Source: JAGLSB01 sp023135955 (GTDB lineage: Bacteria > Bacteroidota > Bacteroidia > Bacteroidales > GCA-2748055). Taken from it: a DNA stretch of 18,209 bases. Positions 1 to 7,367 of this stretch are shown here, piece by piece; the stretch's first letter is position 1; every line of letters begins with the position of its first letter. The notes under the pieces were generated by a model. It did no database searches, was not told where the DNA came from, and saw only the letters and a list, made by a program, of their open reading frames with translations. Location: positions 1 through 18,209 of the forward strand of contig DAOVIO010000073.1 of assembly GCA_030673645.1 (NCBI GenBank), given 5' to 3'. The translations under genes were made by a program, and so were the position numbers.

Positions 1-30
1 AATAAACATAATTCTATTAATATTTGTAAA

Positions 31-1320
31 ATGAAATTTCACAAGAAAAGATCAATAAGCTATATGAAAATAATATTTATCGCCAGTATCGTTTTATTTA
101 TCGGGACTTCAAATGTCTTTTCACAAGATTGGAAATTTGTTGCTTATGGAGACACCCGAAACGATAATCCAGAGCATAGAGAAGTCATGCATTCCATGTT
201 GACAAATACTCCCGACGCTAAATTTATTATTAGTTCCGGAGATGTTGTTGATAATGGTGACGTTTTGAGTCAATGGGAAGATTGGTACACATCTGTTACT
301 TCTGTTTTTGGAACTACCGGACAAAATCAAAGTCCCCCATTTTATATGGCATCCCCGGGTAACCATGGAGCTACCGAAACAACTCTTGGTCTAGCTAATT
401 GGAATAATTTTCTCTCCGGACAAAAAGAACAATTTTGCGACGGAAAGTTTGTATTTAGTGAGGGAAAATATTTCGTTTTTGATTATGAAAATGTGAGATT
501 TGTTGTTTTAGATTCAGACAAATCGACTGTTACAGGAGAGCAGCTTACAATGTTGATGGACGCAATTCAGAATAATCCAAAACAATGGCTAATAGCTGTC
601 TGGCACCATCCGATTTTTGATTTCGGAGAAAAGGCATATGAGGATGAATTTCATGAAGCCTGGGGTATTCCACTTTATCAAAACGGAGCGGATTTAATTT
701 TTAATGGTCATTCTCATTATTATGTGAGAACTAAAAAATTAAATCTAAATGGCGAAATGAACCCGCCAATCGATCTTAATAATGGAATACCACAAATTGT
801 TGTTGGCAATGGAGGCGCTACAATGGATGTTCCTGTTCCAGATCATGATAACAACGGATATATGGTTGAAAGTTACACAACTACAAATTCTCAGTTTGGT
901 TATTCTGAATTACATTTCAAAGGTGATAGTTTATTTTATTCGCATATTCTACGCGATGGAACAGTTTTTGACGAGGAAATTTATACCCCTAATTTCAAAG
1001 CCGGTTATACCGGGATTCACGACGTGGATGCTTTACCAACAGAGTACGCCGTTTCTCAAAATTATCCTAATCCAATTAAATCATCAACTGTAATCCAATT
1101 CGAAGTTCCCAAAGAAGCTAACTTAAATTTGGAGATCTATGATTTTCTGGGTAGAAAGATTGATGTTCTAATTGATAATAAAAGCTTTGGAGCAGGAACG
1201 CATTCTGTTGTTTGGGAAGGCCTCAATTATAAGGGGGAAGAAGTTTCAAACGGAATGTATTTTTACAAACTTTCTACAATGGATTTCACAAAATCCTTAA
1301 ATATGATTGTACTCAAATAA
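31..1320 (+). CDS. Secreted metallophosphoesterase with T9SS C-terminal sorting domain
   Basis: A calcineurin-like phosphoesterase predicted to hydrolyse phosphomonoesters or diesters outside the cell; the substrate cannot be read from sequence. The 429-residue protein has an N-terminal hydrophobic signal sequence (about 13-31, ending VFSQ). The metal-binding blocks appear in family order: GDTR (40-43), GDVVDNGD (70-77), GNHG (110-113), WHHP (191-194) and GHSHYY (226-231). The last 85 residues, from NYPNP (344-348) through IYDFLGRK and NGMYFYKL to the end, form a type A T9SS sorting domain, so the product should cross the outer membrane and be surface-anchored or released. A second in-frame ATG at position 64 gives a more typical signal peptide (MKIIFIASIV) and may be the real start. 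It appears to be transcribed alone, and the next gene is 570 bp away. Confidence 0.93.
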   Translation: MKFHKKRSISYMKIIFIASIVLFIGTSNVFSQDWKFVAYGDTRNDNPEHREVMHSMLTNTPDAKFIISSGDVVDNGDVLSQWEDWYTSVTSVFGTTGQNQSPPFYMASPGNHGATETTLGLANWNNFLSGQKEQFCDGKFVFSEGKYFVFDYENVRFVVLDSDKSTVTGEQLTMLMDAIQNNPKQWLIAVWHHPIFDFGEKAYEDEFHEAWGIPLYQNGADLIFNGHSHYYVRTKKLNLNGEMNPPIDLNNGIPQIVVGNGGATMDVPVPDHDNNGYMVESYTTTNSQFGYSELHFKGDSLFYSHILRDGTVFDEEIYTPNFKAGYTGIHDVDALPTEYAVSQNYPNPIKSSTVIQFEVPKEANLNLEIYDFLGRKIDVLIDNKSFGAGTHSVVWEGLNYKGEEVSNGMYFYKLSTMDFTKSLNMIVLK

Positions 1321-1892
1321 TAAGCGCAATCTGATTCATATTCTATTTCAATTCTCCCTCTTGACTGCTAAATTAGTATTTGGTAGACAAGGGGAAATAT
1401 AAGTTATCTTCCCTACATGTTTCATCTATGATTTAATTCATCATCTCTCTTCTTAATTCAGATTTTGTTTTGGGCAAAAACATCAATTTTTTCTGCTTAA
1501 CAGACAATTTTATCATTTTTTTTTAAATCTTTTTAACATTGATTATAAAATGCTGTATTCATACAAGTTAGATCAAAATAAATTTCAAAATGATCTGAAT
1601 TCTAAAATAACCCGAATCACTTAATACGTTGATTATATACAGTTTAGAAATTTTAAGAAAATTTCATATTTCCCAATCAAGGTAACAAATGTTGTCCAGG
1701 ATTAATTAACAATAGTTTTAGGATTTATGTTATGTTGAAAACCATTAAAACATGTCCTTAACCATAATAATTAATACTAGCATTTAGACAAGATGATAAT
1801 TGAAATTAGTATTAGCTTGATATTTTGTATAGATATTAGAAAATGATTTAATAGTGTGTAAAACCTTAGTTTGAACTAATAAAGGAAAATAA
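1321..1892. other. Gene-free AT-rich spacer
   Basis: About 570 bp with no convincing ORF on either strand and no tRNA-like fold. It holds a perfect 8-bp AT-rich hairpin (GAAATTTT, loop AAG, AAAATTTC) at 1647-1665. Near the downstream gene, TTAGTTTG at 1866-1873 differs at one position from the Bacteroidota -7 element TAnnTTTG, but I see no matching -33 TTG. I found no G/C-rich terminator hairpin after the phosphoesterase gene. Confidence 0.5.
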
Positions 1893-2243
1893 ATGAATAA
1901 TAATGTAACAACTTTGTATTCAATAAATTTGAGTTTTGAAGAAATAAAATTGCCGCCTTTTCAGGAAATATTAGTAATTGGGAAAAACTCACCGCACGGG
2001 AAAATAGGATTGTCCAGTTCGTTTGAATTACTAATACCTAACGGTTTTGATATTTGTGATAACCTTGATTGTGAAAATGTAGAAGCGGTTTTTGTTAGTA
2101 AGCGGATTTTATCGAAAATTCCCAAAGATAAATTAATAATATTATTAGAGGAAAAAGTTTTCCCCTATATTTTCGAAGGCGAACTTATTAAGGTAGATTT
2201 AAAGGTTAAAATAAATTATAACGAAATTGAAACAACATTTTAA
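1893..2243 (+). CDS. Unrecognised 116-residue protein paired with a histidine kinase
   Basis: I do not recognise this family. The protein is 116 residues, acidic to neutral, with no signal peptide, no transmembrane segment and only two cysteines (C55 and C60). It looks like a small soluble alpha/beta domain: alternating hydrophobic stretches such as EILVIGK and VEAVFVSK, then a helix-like KDKLIILLEEKV and a lysine-rich strand LIKVDLKVKI. The start is the ATG preceded by AAAGGAAAATAA. The stop is followed after 3 bp by the ATG of the CBS-domain kinase, so the two are almost certainly co-transcribed. That spacing suggests a role in the same signalling pathway (ligand sensor, kinase regulator or output), but this is inferred from context only. 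Confidence 0.8.
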   Translation: MNNNVTTLYSINLSFEEIKLPPFQEILVIGKNSPHGKIGLSSSFELLIPNGFDICDNLDCENVEAVFVSKRILSKIPKDKLIILLEEKVFPYIFEGELIKVDLKVKINYNEIETTF

Positions 2244-2246
2244 AGT

Positions 2247-3401
2247 ATGAAAATTAAATGCTTTGTTGAAAGGGATTATATGACAGTTGATCCCTTTTCG
2301 GGAATAAATGTTGTTAAAAAAGAATTGTTAAATCAGAAAGCAATTGTTATTCAAGAGAATGAGAATTATATTGGAACTTTAACAGCGACAGATATTTTGC
2401 GGAGGCCACATAATTTAGTGATTGATTGTATGACTGATAAGCAACAAATTACTACCGATTATAGCGTTTACGAGACGCTGCAAGTAATGAAAGAAAAATT
2501 AACAGACGTTTTACCAGTCTATCAAAATGACCATTTTTTCGGACTTATATATAAGAGTGATTTGTTAGAATATTTAACTGAATACACAAATGAATTGCAT
2601 GAAAAAGTGAGTGTTAAAACTTCGGAACTACAAAAATTAACAGAAAATCTTGAGAATATTGTTATTGATAAAACACTAGAACTGCAAAAATTAAACTCTA
2701 CAAAAGATAAATTCTTTTCAATAATTGCTCACGATTTGAAAAGTCCTTTTAATTCAATTATGGGATTTAGTAGCTTATTAGAAGAAAATGCCAAACTCTA
2801 TGCGCCCGAAAAAATTGAACGATATTCTAAAATTATAAATAATACATCACGACAGACTTTTGAATTACTCGAAAATTTACTTGAATGGTCTAATTCACAA
2901 AGAGATGAAATTTCTTTCTGCCCAAAAAGGGTTGACACTAAGGATATTACGGACTTCGTGATAAAAGGATTAAACTCTTTAGCAAAAAATAAGGGGATAA
3001 AATTATTTCATAATATTAAAAATTCTGTCTATGTGCATGCCGACATAAATATGTTGAAAACAATTTTGAGAAATTTGATTTACAATTCAATAAAATTCAC
3101 CAATAATGATGGTGAAGTTTGCATTGAAATTAAAGAAATCGAAAATTACGTCACAATATCAGTAACAGACACAGGCATTGGAATGAGAAAAACACAAATC
3201 AAGAAATTATTTAAAATTGAAGAGCAAATTTCAACTATTGGAACAAACAATGAAAAAGGTTCAGGTTTTGGACTGATTTTATGCAAAGAATTTGTTGAAA
3301 GGCACGGTGGTAAAATCCTGGTAGAGAGCGAGGAGGGGAAAGGAAGTTGTTTTAGCTTCACAATACCACAAAAAAAAGGCATATCCTTGACTTCTACCTA
3401 A
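2247..3401 (+). CDS. Soluble CBS-domain sensor histidine kinase
   Basis: A 384-residue two-component kinase with no membrane segment, so it should sense a cytoplasmic signal. Residues 1-110 form a CBS pair: two repeats with the pattern of a D/T-rich loop, IVIQENENYIGTLTATDILR (about 33-52) and VLPVYQNDHFFGLIYKSDLL (about 88-107). CBS pairs usually bind adenosine nucleotides. A charged coiled-coil linker (about 111-155) leads to the HisKA H-box with H162 in IIAHDLKSPF. The HATPase domain has an N-box (LRNLIYNSIKF, N276 and N280), G1 (DTGIG, 308-312) and G2 (GSGFGL, 338-343), so it looks active. No response regulator lies nearby, making it an orphan kinase. It follows the 116-residue gene by 3 bp. 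The first CBS half is short and lacks the usual N-terminal methionine-rich segment. Confidence 0.92.
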   Translation: MKIKCFVERDYMTVDPFSGINVVKKELLNQKAIVIQENENYIGTLTATDILRRPHNLVIDCMTDKQQITTDYSVYETLQVMKEKLTDVLPVYQNDHFFGLIYKSDLLEYLTEYTNELHEKVSVKTSELQKLTENLENIVIDKTLELQKLNSTKDKFFSIIAHDLKSPFNSIMGFSSLLEENAKLYAPEKIERYSKIINNTSRQTFELLENLLEWSNSQRDEISFCPKRVDTKDITDFVIKGLNSLAKNKGIKLFHNIKNSVYVHADINMLKTILRNLIYNSIKFTNNDGEVCIEIKEIENYVTISVTDTGIGMRKTQIKKLFKIEEQISTIGTNNEKGSGFGLILCKEFVERHGGKILVESEEGKGSCFSFTIPQKKGISLTST

Positions 3402-3537
3402 TTATTATTCAATAACTTCTTACTCCTTCATTCACAATTCACCAATCATATTTTGACTAAAAATTTCAATTCTAATAAAATAGGACAAATTTTAAACCTT
3501 TTAAATTTAAAACTTGTGTTAATCCATCTTGAATAAA

Positions 3538-3711
3538 ATGATTACAATCAAATTTGATGAAAATACCGGTATTTTGCTTTCTACCTGGAAAGAAGATATC
3601 TATCTTAATCAAGTTGTCAATTATATCGATAGTGTGAGATTAAATGAAGACTATCCTCGCCGATTAAGAATTTTATCTGATTCCAGAGTTGCAAATTTTA
3701 TTTTACAGTAA
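3538..3711 (+). pseudogene. Truncated small STAS/SpoIIAA-like protein
   Basis: A 57-residue ORF starting at the ATG of MITIKFDENTG; a TTG three codons upstream is a less likely start. The segment MITIKFDEN..ILLSTW...I.L..VVNYIDS...N..YPRRLRILSDSRVANF resembles the first half of a Bacteroidota family of roughly 120-residue STAS/SpoIIAA-like proteins; this is from memory of the pattern and unverified. The reading frame ends abruptly in CAG TAA at the first bases of an intergenic repeat (CAGTAACCAGCAACC) that also occurs between atpD and atpC, so the stop codon is supplied by the repeat. The C-terminal half is absent downstream, because the convergent oxidoreductase gene begins 42 bp later. Probably non-functional. 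Confidence 0.6.
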
Positions 3712-3750
3712 CCAGCAACCGGTAACTAGCAACTAGTTACCAGCAACCAT
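3706..3750. repeat. CAGTAACC/CAGCAACC-type intergenic repeat with perfect hairpin
   Basis: A short non-coding block made of the words CAGTAACC, CAGCAACC and CTAGCAAC. It contains a perfect 8-bp inverted repeat, GGTAACTA (3721-3728) and TAGTTACC (3734-3741), around a GCAAC loop. It lies between convergent genes, so it could act as a bidirectional terminator, although no T-run follows on either side. Related words recur at 16525-16591 and in the tandem array at 6757-6910. Confidence 0.65.
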
Positions 3751-3753
3751 CCT

Positions 3754-5118
3754 CTATCTTCCACTTCCCTTAGCCGGAGCAGTACCCGGAACAGCAACAG
3801 GAAATTCCATGTCTACCTTTCCTAACTTTAGTTCTGAAGGGCCAAGCACAAGATCTGAGCTCATCATTTCTTCCATGGTCACTTCTTTTCCTGTGTAGGC
3901 AGATATCCTTCCCATAATACCGCTAAGGGTTGACATGGCTGTTCTTTCTGCTTCATTCACTGGAGTATCAGTTCTAATAGCTGTAACAAAATCAACATGC
4001 TCCTGATCATAAGGGCTTATTTCAGGACGACGCATACGTTCACCATTTTCGTTAAGAGGATATTCATATTCCCATTTTATGGTTCCGTCGGGATTGAAAA
4101 TTGTATTGGCACAATTTGTATAACCTTCCGTTCCTCTTACCAATTCAGATACACTATTCGCACAGTCATTAATCTGACGACTCATACTATGAACATGCAC
4201 ATCGTTTTCATAAACAAAGTCAACACTAAAATTATCATACTGGTCGCCTGTTACCCTTCTTTGACGTGAGCCAAAACCGACAGCCTTAAGTGGGAACTTA
4301 CCTGTGAACCAATTGGCAACATCAATATTATGTATATGCTGTTCCACAATATGGTCGCCGGAGAGCCATGTCCAGTTTACCCAGTCCCTGATCATAAATT
4401 CCATATCAGTCCAGGTATCACGGCGATCACGATGCCAAAGTTTTGACTGATTCCAATATACATTAGCAGAAACGATGTCGCCAATGGCACCATTATAAAC
4501 CTTTTTATAAGTTTCAATATAATCGTGCTGATGTCTTCTTTGTGTTCCTGTTACTACAGTTAATCCAATAGTGTCTGCTTTTTTTGCTGAAGCAATTATT
4601 GAACGGGCTCCAACAGGATCAACAGCAATAGGTTTTTCCATAAACACGTGTTTGCGGGCTTCTACTGCGGCTTTAAATTGATCAGGACGGAAATAAGGAG
4701 GTGTTGCAATGATAACAACATCAATATCTTGTTCAATAACTTTTTTATAGGCGTCAAATCCATGAAAGCACATTTCATCTGCTACTTCAACCTGTTTTTC
4801 CTCTTGTATTTTCTTTCTGCATTGTGCAATACGGTCTTCAAACATATCGGCAAGTGCAACAACACTTAGTCCATCTCCGGCATTTAGAAAATTAAGAGCG
4901 GCACCTGTTCCGCGGCCACCACATCCTATTATTCCTGCTTTTAGTGGTTTTCCTTCAGGAGCTCTTTTAAGCATTGGGGGTAATCCGGGAGGTGTTTCAT
5001 TTTTTTCACCAGCACAAGAGCTTAAAATCGCACCCATGCCAATCGCTCCAAATGCTCCAATAGTAGCAGCGTTTCCAAAGAATTCTCTTCTGTTTAAGGA
5101 TTTTGTTTTTTTTGTCAT
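3754..5118 (-). CDS. Tat-exported Gfo/Idh/MocA family oxidoreductase, probable lipoprotein
   Basis: A 454-residue NAD(P)-dependent oxidoreductase of the Gfo/Idh/MocA family, which acts on sugars, cyclitols and related polyols. I chose the start MTKKTKSLNRREFFG because it opens directly into a twin-arginine signal (RR at 10-11); an upstream in-frame ATG at 5193 would extend into the preceding gene. A lipobox-like LSSC ends the signal (C35), suggesting lipid anchoring. The dinucleotide loop is GIIGCGGRG (62-70), the family EKP motif is at 161-163 (catalytic-type K162), and the substrate-side EQHIHNIDVANW is at 259-270. Tat export would carry a folded, cofactor-loaded enzyme out of the cytoplasm. 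It lies 34 bp behind the cytochrome/SUMF1 gene on the same strand, so the two probably form an operon. The substrate is unknown. Confidence 0.93.
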   Translation of the reverse strand: MTKKTKSLNRREFFGNAATIGAFGAIGMGAILSSCAGEKNETPPGLPPMLKRAPEGKPLKAGIIGCGGRGTGAALNFLNAGDGLSVVALADMFEDRIAQCRKKIQEEKQVEVADEMCFHGFDAYKKVIEQDIDVVIIATPPYFRPDQFKAAVEARKHVFMEKPIAVDPVGARSIIASAKKADTIGLTVVTGTQRRHQHDYIETYKKVYNGAIGDIVSANVYWNQSKLWHRDRRDTWTDMEFMIRDWVNWTWLSGDHIVEQHIHNIDVANWFTGKFPLKAVGFGSRQRRVTGDQYDNFSVDFVYENDVHVHSMSRQINDCANSVSELVRGTEGYTNCANTIFNPDGTIKWEYEYPLNENGERMRRPEISPYDQEHVDFVTAIRTDTPVNEAERTAMSTLSGIMGRISAYTGKEVTMEEMMSSDLVLGPSELKLGKVDMEFPVAVPGTAPAKGSGR

Positions 5119-5152
5119 GGCAATTATTAATTGATTAGTTAATATTTCATTT

Positions 5153-6691
5153 TTAATATTCACAAACAACCCGGAATCCAACATGAATAGCATCGGAATA
5201 CCACCATATTGATTTTGGCATCTGAGGATCAGTTTTTAACCAAGCTTTGGATTTTGTATAATTCCTGTCTGCCAACCTTAAATTTTTGGGGGCTGCGTTA
5301 AACGCTCCTCCCCTAACAACATGTTCTTCCCCGGTTGTTGGCCCTTTTGGGTCGATTGAGCCGGAATAAGATTTATAAATATCGGCATTATAATAGTCTT
5401 GACAAAATTCTGCTACATTTCCCGACATATTTTTTAATCCATAAGTATTTGGTAACACCATTTCAGACTCTTGCGATTTCCCCATACTGTTCTCTTTATA
5501 GATTGCATAAGTGTTGATCGTTGAAGTATCAACACCGAAAACTTTTTTCAAAATTCCCTCAGTATTATAATCCCCAACATCTCCATCAAAGAAGTAAGGA
5601 CCTGTTGTCCCAGCCCTTGCAGCATATTCCCATTCTGCCTCAGTTGGAAGACGGTATTTTTTTCCGGTTTTCATGCTTAGCCATTCGCAATATACTTCTG
5701 CCGCATGAAAGGACATGGTAATGGCGGGTCGTTTCCCTCTTCCCCAGCCCTGACTCGGATCTCCCCATGGAGGAGTCGGACCTGTTATTCCATCAACTTC
5801 CATCTCTGAGAGTGCTTTTTCAGTTAGTCTGCCTTCACTGTAAGTTTCATTAAAAAACGCAAGATATTCATTCCAGCTTACCTCAAGTTCTGCCATGAAA
5901 AATTTTGAGATCTGTACTTCAACAACAGGACCCTCGTCCAATTCCCGTCCCTTTTCTTTTTCAGGGCTACCCATCAGAAATTTTCCCTCTGGAATTGCTT
6001 TCATATTAAAACTCACAGATGTACCCGGAATATTTTCTGTAAAGTTTTCAAATTCTTCCACTAAGGTTGCGTATTCATAAATAGTATCAAGTATTTCCTC
6101 TTTCCCAAAATCTACATTTTGAGCATGAATATTTTCTGAATAGTGACCGACAGACAAATGACAATTGATACAGTGAAGCTCATCTTCGTTTCGTGAATAA
6201 TATAAGTGAGCTTCTTCCCCTTTTTTCGTTAATCCTAATGGAAAATTGTTTTCGTGACATTCAATACAAGACACTTTAAAACTATGATGAACGGCATATT
6301 GAAGACTGGATTTTTGTTCCCAATTTATATTCTCAACATCTTTAAAAATTGCGCCATAAACATCTCTTATTCCGGTTTTTGCTTTTTCAGCCAATCTTCC
6401 GTGACCTTCGGGGGGTAAATGGCAATCGACACAATGAACAATAATTCCTCTTTTGTTATCGTAATGTGTAGACATTTTCCAGGTATTTATTACATGCGGA
6501 TGAACATTGTGGCAAGAGGCACAAAATTCATCTGTACTGGTTATCTGCACCGCTTTCTTACCTGAAAAAACAAGAAGAAGAGCAACAAAAAATCCAGTCA
6601 GGATAAAAATTACCGCCCTTTTTTTGAAAAATGAAATAATTCTACCCACTACAATTTTTTTTGGATTTATGCTTGTTGCTTTAATTTTCAA
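5153..6691 (-). CDS. NapC/NirT-type tetraheme cytochrome c fused to SUMF1-like domain
   Basis: A 512-residue fusion. Residues 1-190 resemble NapC/NirT/NrfH membrane quinol dehydrogenases: one transmembrane anchor (about 26-44) and four CxxCH heme sites at 57-61, 87-91, 142-146 and 174-178. Residues about 225-512 form an SUMF1/formylglycine-generating-enzyme fold: IPEGKFLMGS, LPTEAEWEYAARAG (348-361), GNVAEFCQDYY (424-434), VRGGAF (459-464) and the terminal GFRVVCEY. The cysteine pair used by true formylglycine-generating enzymes after the RGG(S/A)(F/Y) motif is missing (the sequence continues NAAPKNLRLADR), so I do not expect sulfatase maturation activity. The only extreme start is TTG at 6691; a GTG at 6649 is an alternative. 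It is followed after 34 bp by the exported oxidoreductase, which suggests electron exchange between a periplasmic reaction and the quinone pool. Confidence 0.9.
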   Translation of the reverse strand: MKIKATSINPKKIVVGRIISFFKKRAVIFILTGFFVALLLVFSGKKAVQITSTDEFCASCHNVHPHVINTWKMSTHYDNKRGIIVHCVDCHLPPEGHGRLAEKAKTGIRDVYGAIFKDVENINWEQKSSLQYAVHHSFKVSCIECHENNFPLGLTKKGEEAHLYYSRNEDELHCINCHLSVGHYSENIHAQNVDFGKEEILDTIYEYATLVEEFENFTENIPGTSVSFNMKAIPEGKFLMGSPEKEKGRELDEGPVVEVQISKFFMAELEVSWNEYLAFFNETYSEGRLTEKALSEMEVDGITGPTPPWGDPSQGWGRGKRPAITMSFHAAEVYCEWLSMKTGKKYRLPTEAEWEYAARAGTTGPYFFDGDVGDYNTEGILKKVFGVDTSTINTYAIYKENSMGKSQESEMVLPNTYGLKNMSGNVAEFCQDYYNADIYKSYSGSIDPKGPTTGEEHVVRGGAFNAAPKNLRLADRNYTKSKAWLKTDPQMPKSIWWYSDAIHVGFRVVCEY

Positions 6692-6756
6692 AAAGTAAAG
6701 GAAAATAAATGTGCTGACAACTCAAATTATTTGAGCTTATTTAAAACAGTTCTATA

Positions 6757-6910
6757 CTTCGACTATCGCTCAGTAACCTACTTCGACTATCGCTCAGTAA
6801 CCTACTTCGACTATCGCTCAGTAACCTACTTCGACTATCGCTCAGTAACCTACTTCGACTATCGCTCAGTAACCTACTTCGACTTGCTTTGACTATCGCT
6901 CAGCAACCAA
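6757..6910. repeat. Tandem array of a 24-bp unit (five exact copies plus decayed copy)
   Basis: The unit CTTCGACTATCGCTCAGT followed by AACCTA (24 bp) is repeated exactly five times at 6757-6780, 6781-6804, 6805-6828, 6829-6852 and 6853-6876. A partial copy (6877-6886) and a diverged copy (6887-6910) follow. The period is a multiple of three, but the array joins no plausible gene and two frames meet stops, so I treat it as non-coding. The identity of the copies implies recent expansion. It lies upstream of the cytochrome/SUMF1 gene and downstream of the toxin gene, both on the minus strand. Confidence 0.95.
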
Positions 6911-6998
6911 ATTCGGTGCGAATGGAAACCTTTTTTGATTATCGCTCTGCAGCCTAATTCTTCTTTAGAATGGAAACCAATATTGATTGTAGCTCGCC
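6889..6998. repeat. Diverged 46-48 bp tandem units with a small conserved hairpin
   Basis: Continuing from the 24-bp array, two longer diverged units can be aligned: 6889-6934 and 6935-6982, followed by a partial one at 6983-6998. Each begins TTGAYTATCGCTC, continues GCARCC and AATTC, and then has GAATGGAAACC. AATTC and GAAT flank a short hairpin: ATTCG/CGAAT with loop GTG in the first copy, ATTCT/AGAAT with loop TCTTT in the second. The first 24 bp are clearly derived from, or ancestral to, the exact 24-bp unit. Confidence 0.7.
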
Positions 6999-7049
6999 AT
7001 TAATAATAAGCTAATTCTAAACTAAGAGCTTACTATATCATAATTTTAA

Positions 7050-7367
7050 TTATTTATTCTTTGATGGATGTTGACGTGTATCAAAAAGCCGAATTATGAA
7101 TACAATTGTTTTGGAAATGCTTAATCTATAAGTAACTTTAATATCACCTTCAATCAGTTTTCTGTAATCTCTTTTCAGATGCTCAAATTCATCATCAGAA
7201 GCACCCATTTTAATAAATCTTTTATCTGAAAGTCGATCAACTTGCTTAAATAATAGCATGATCAAATCAAAAGCTTTCTGCTCACCAATTAACTGCTTAT
7301 AAAAATGATAAACTTTTTTTAAATCGCTTGCAGCTCTTGATGTCCAGATTATTTCGTAAGCCTCCAA
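7050..7367 (-). CDS. ParE/RelE-type toxin
   Basis: A 105-residue small basic protein of the ParE/RelE toxin superfamily. The pattern matches: an N-terminal strand YEIIWTSRAASDLKKVYHFY followed by helices, the central basic segment HLKRDYRKLIEGDIKVTYRL, and the closing strand IVFIIRLFDTRQHPSKNK, which is a familiar ParE-like C-terminus in Bacteroidota. Family members either poison gyrase (ParE) or cleave mRNA on the ribosome (RelE), and the sequence alone does not settle which. Its start lies 19 bp inside the upstream small gene, a typical translationally coupled antitoxin-toxin arrangement. It has no nearby plasmid or phage genes and sits beside a repeat array. Confidence 0.85.
   Translation of the reverse strand: MEAYEIIWTSRAASDLKKVYHFYKQLIGEQKAFDLIMLLFKQVDRLSDKRFIKMGASDDEFEHLKRDYRKLIEGDIKVTYRLSISKTIVFIIRLFDTRQHPSKNK

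Noticed and set aside
1321..1892. A hidden small RNA or short gene in the long spacer
   Set aside because: I found only an A/T hairpin and no promoter-terminator pair or conserved motif. Expression or comparative data would be needed.
3449..3483. TTGACT and TAAAAT with a 17-bp spacer, like a sigma-70 promoter
   Set aside because: Bacteroidota use TTG/TAnnTTTG signals, and an E. coli-type match is expected by chance in such AT-rich DNA. The gene it would serve is truncated.
5119..5193. A longer oxidoreductase starting 25 codons upstream
   Set aside because: It would overlap the previous gene and bury the twin-arginine signal 35 residues from the N-terminus.
6757..6876. The tandem repeat as a CRISPR array
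   Set aside because: The 24-bp units are contiguous and identical, with no spacers, and no cas genes are nearby.
6757..6876. The tandem repeat as a coding region for an 8-residue repeat protein
   Set aside because: One frame on each strand meets a stop in every unit, and the open frames have no start signal or link to a flanking gene.
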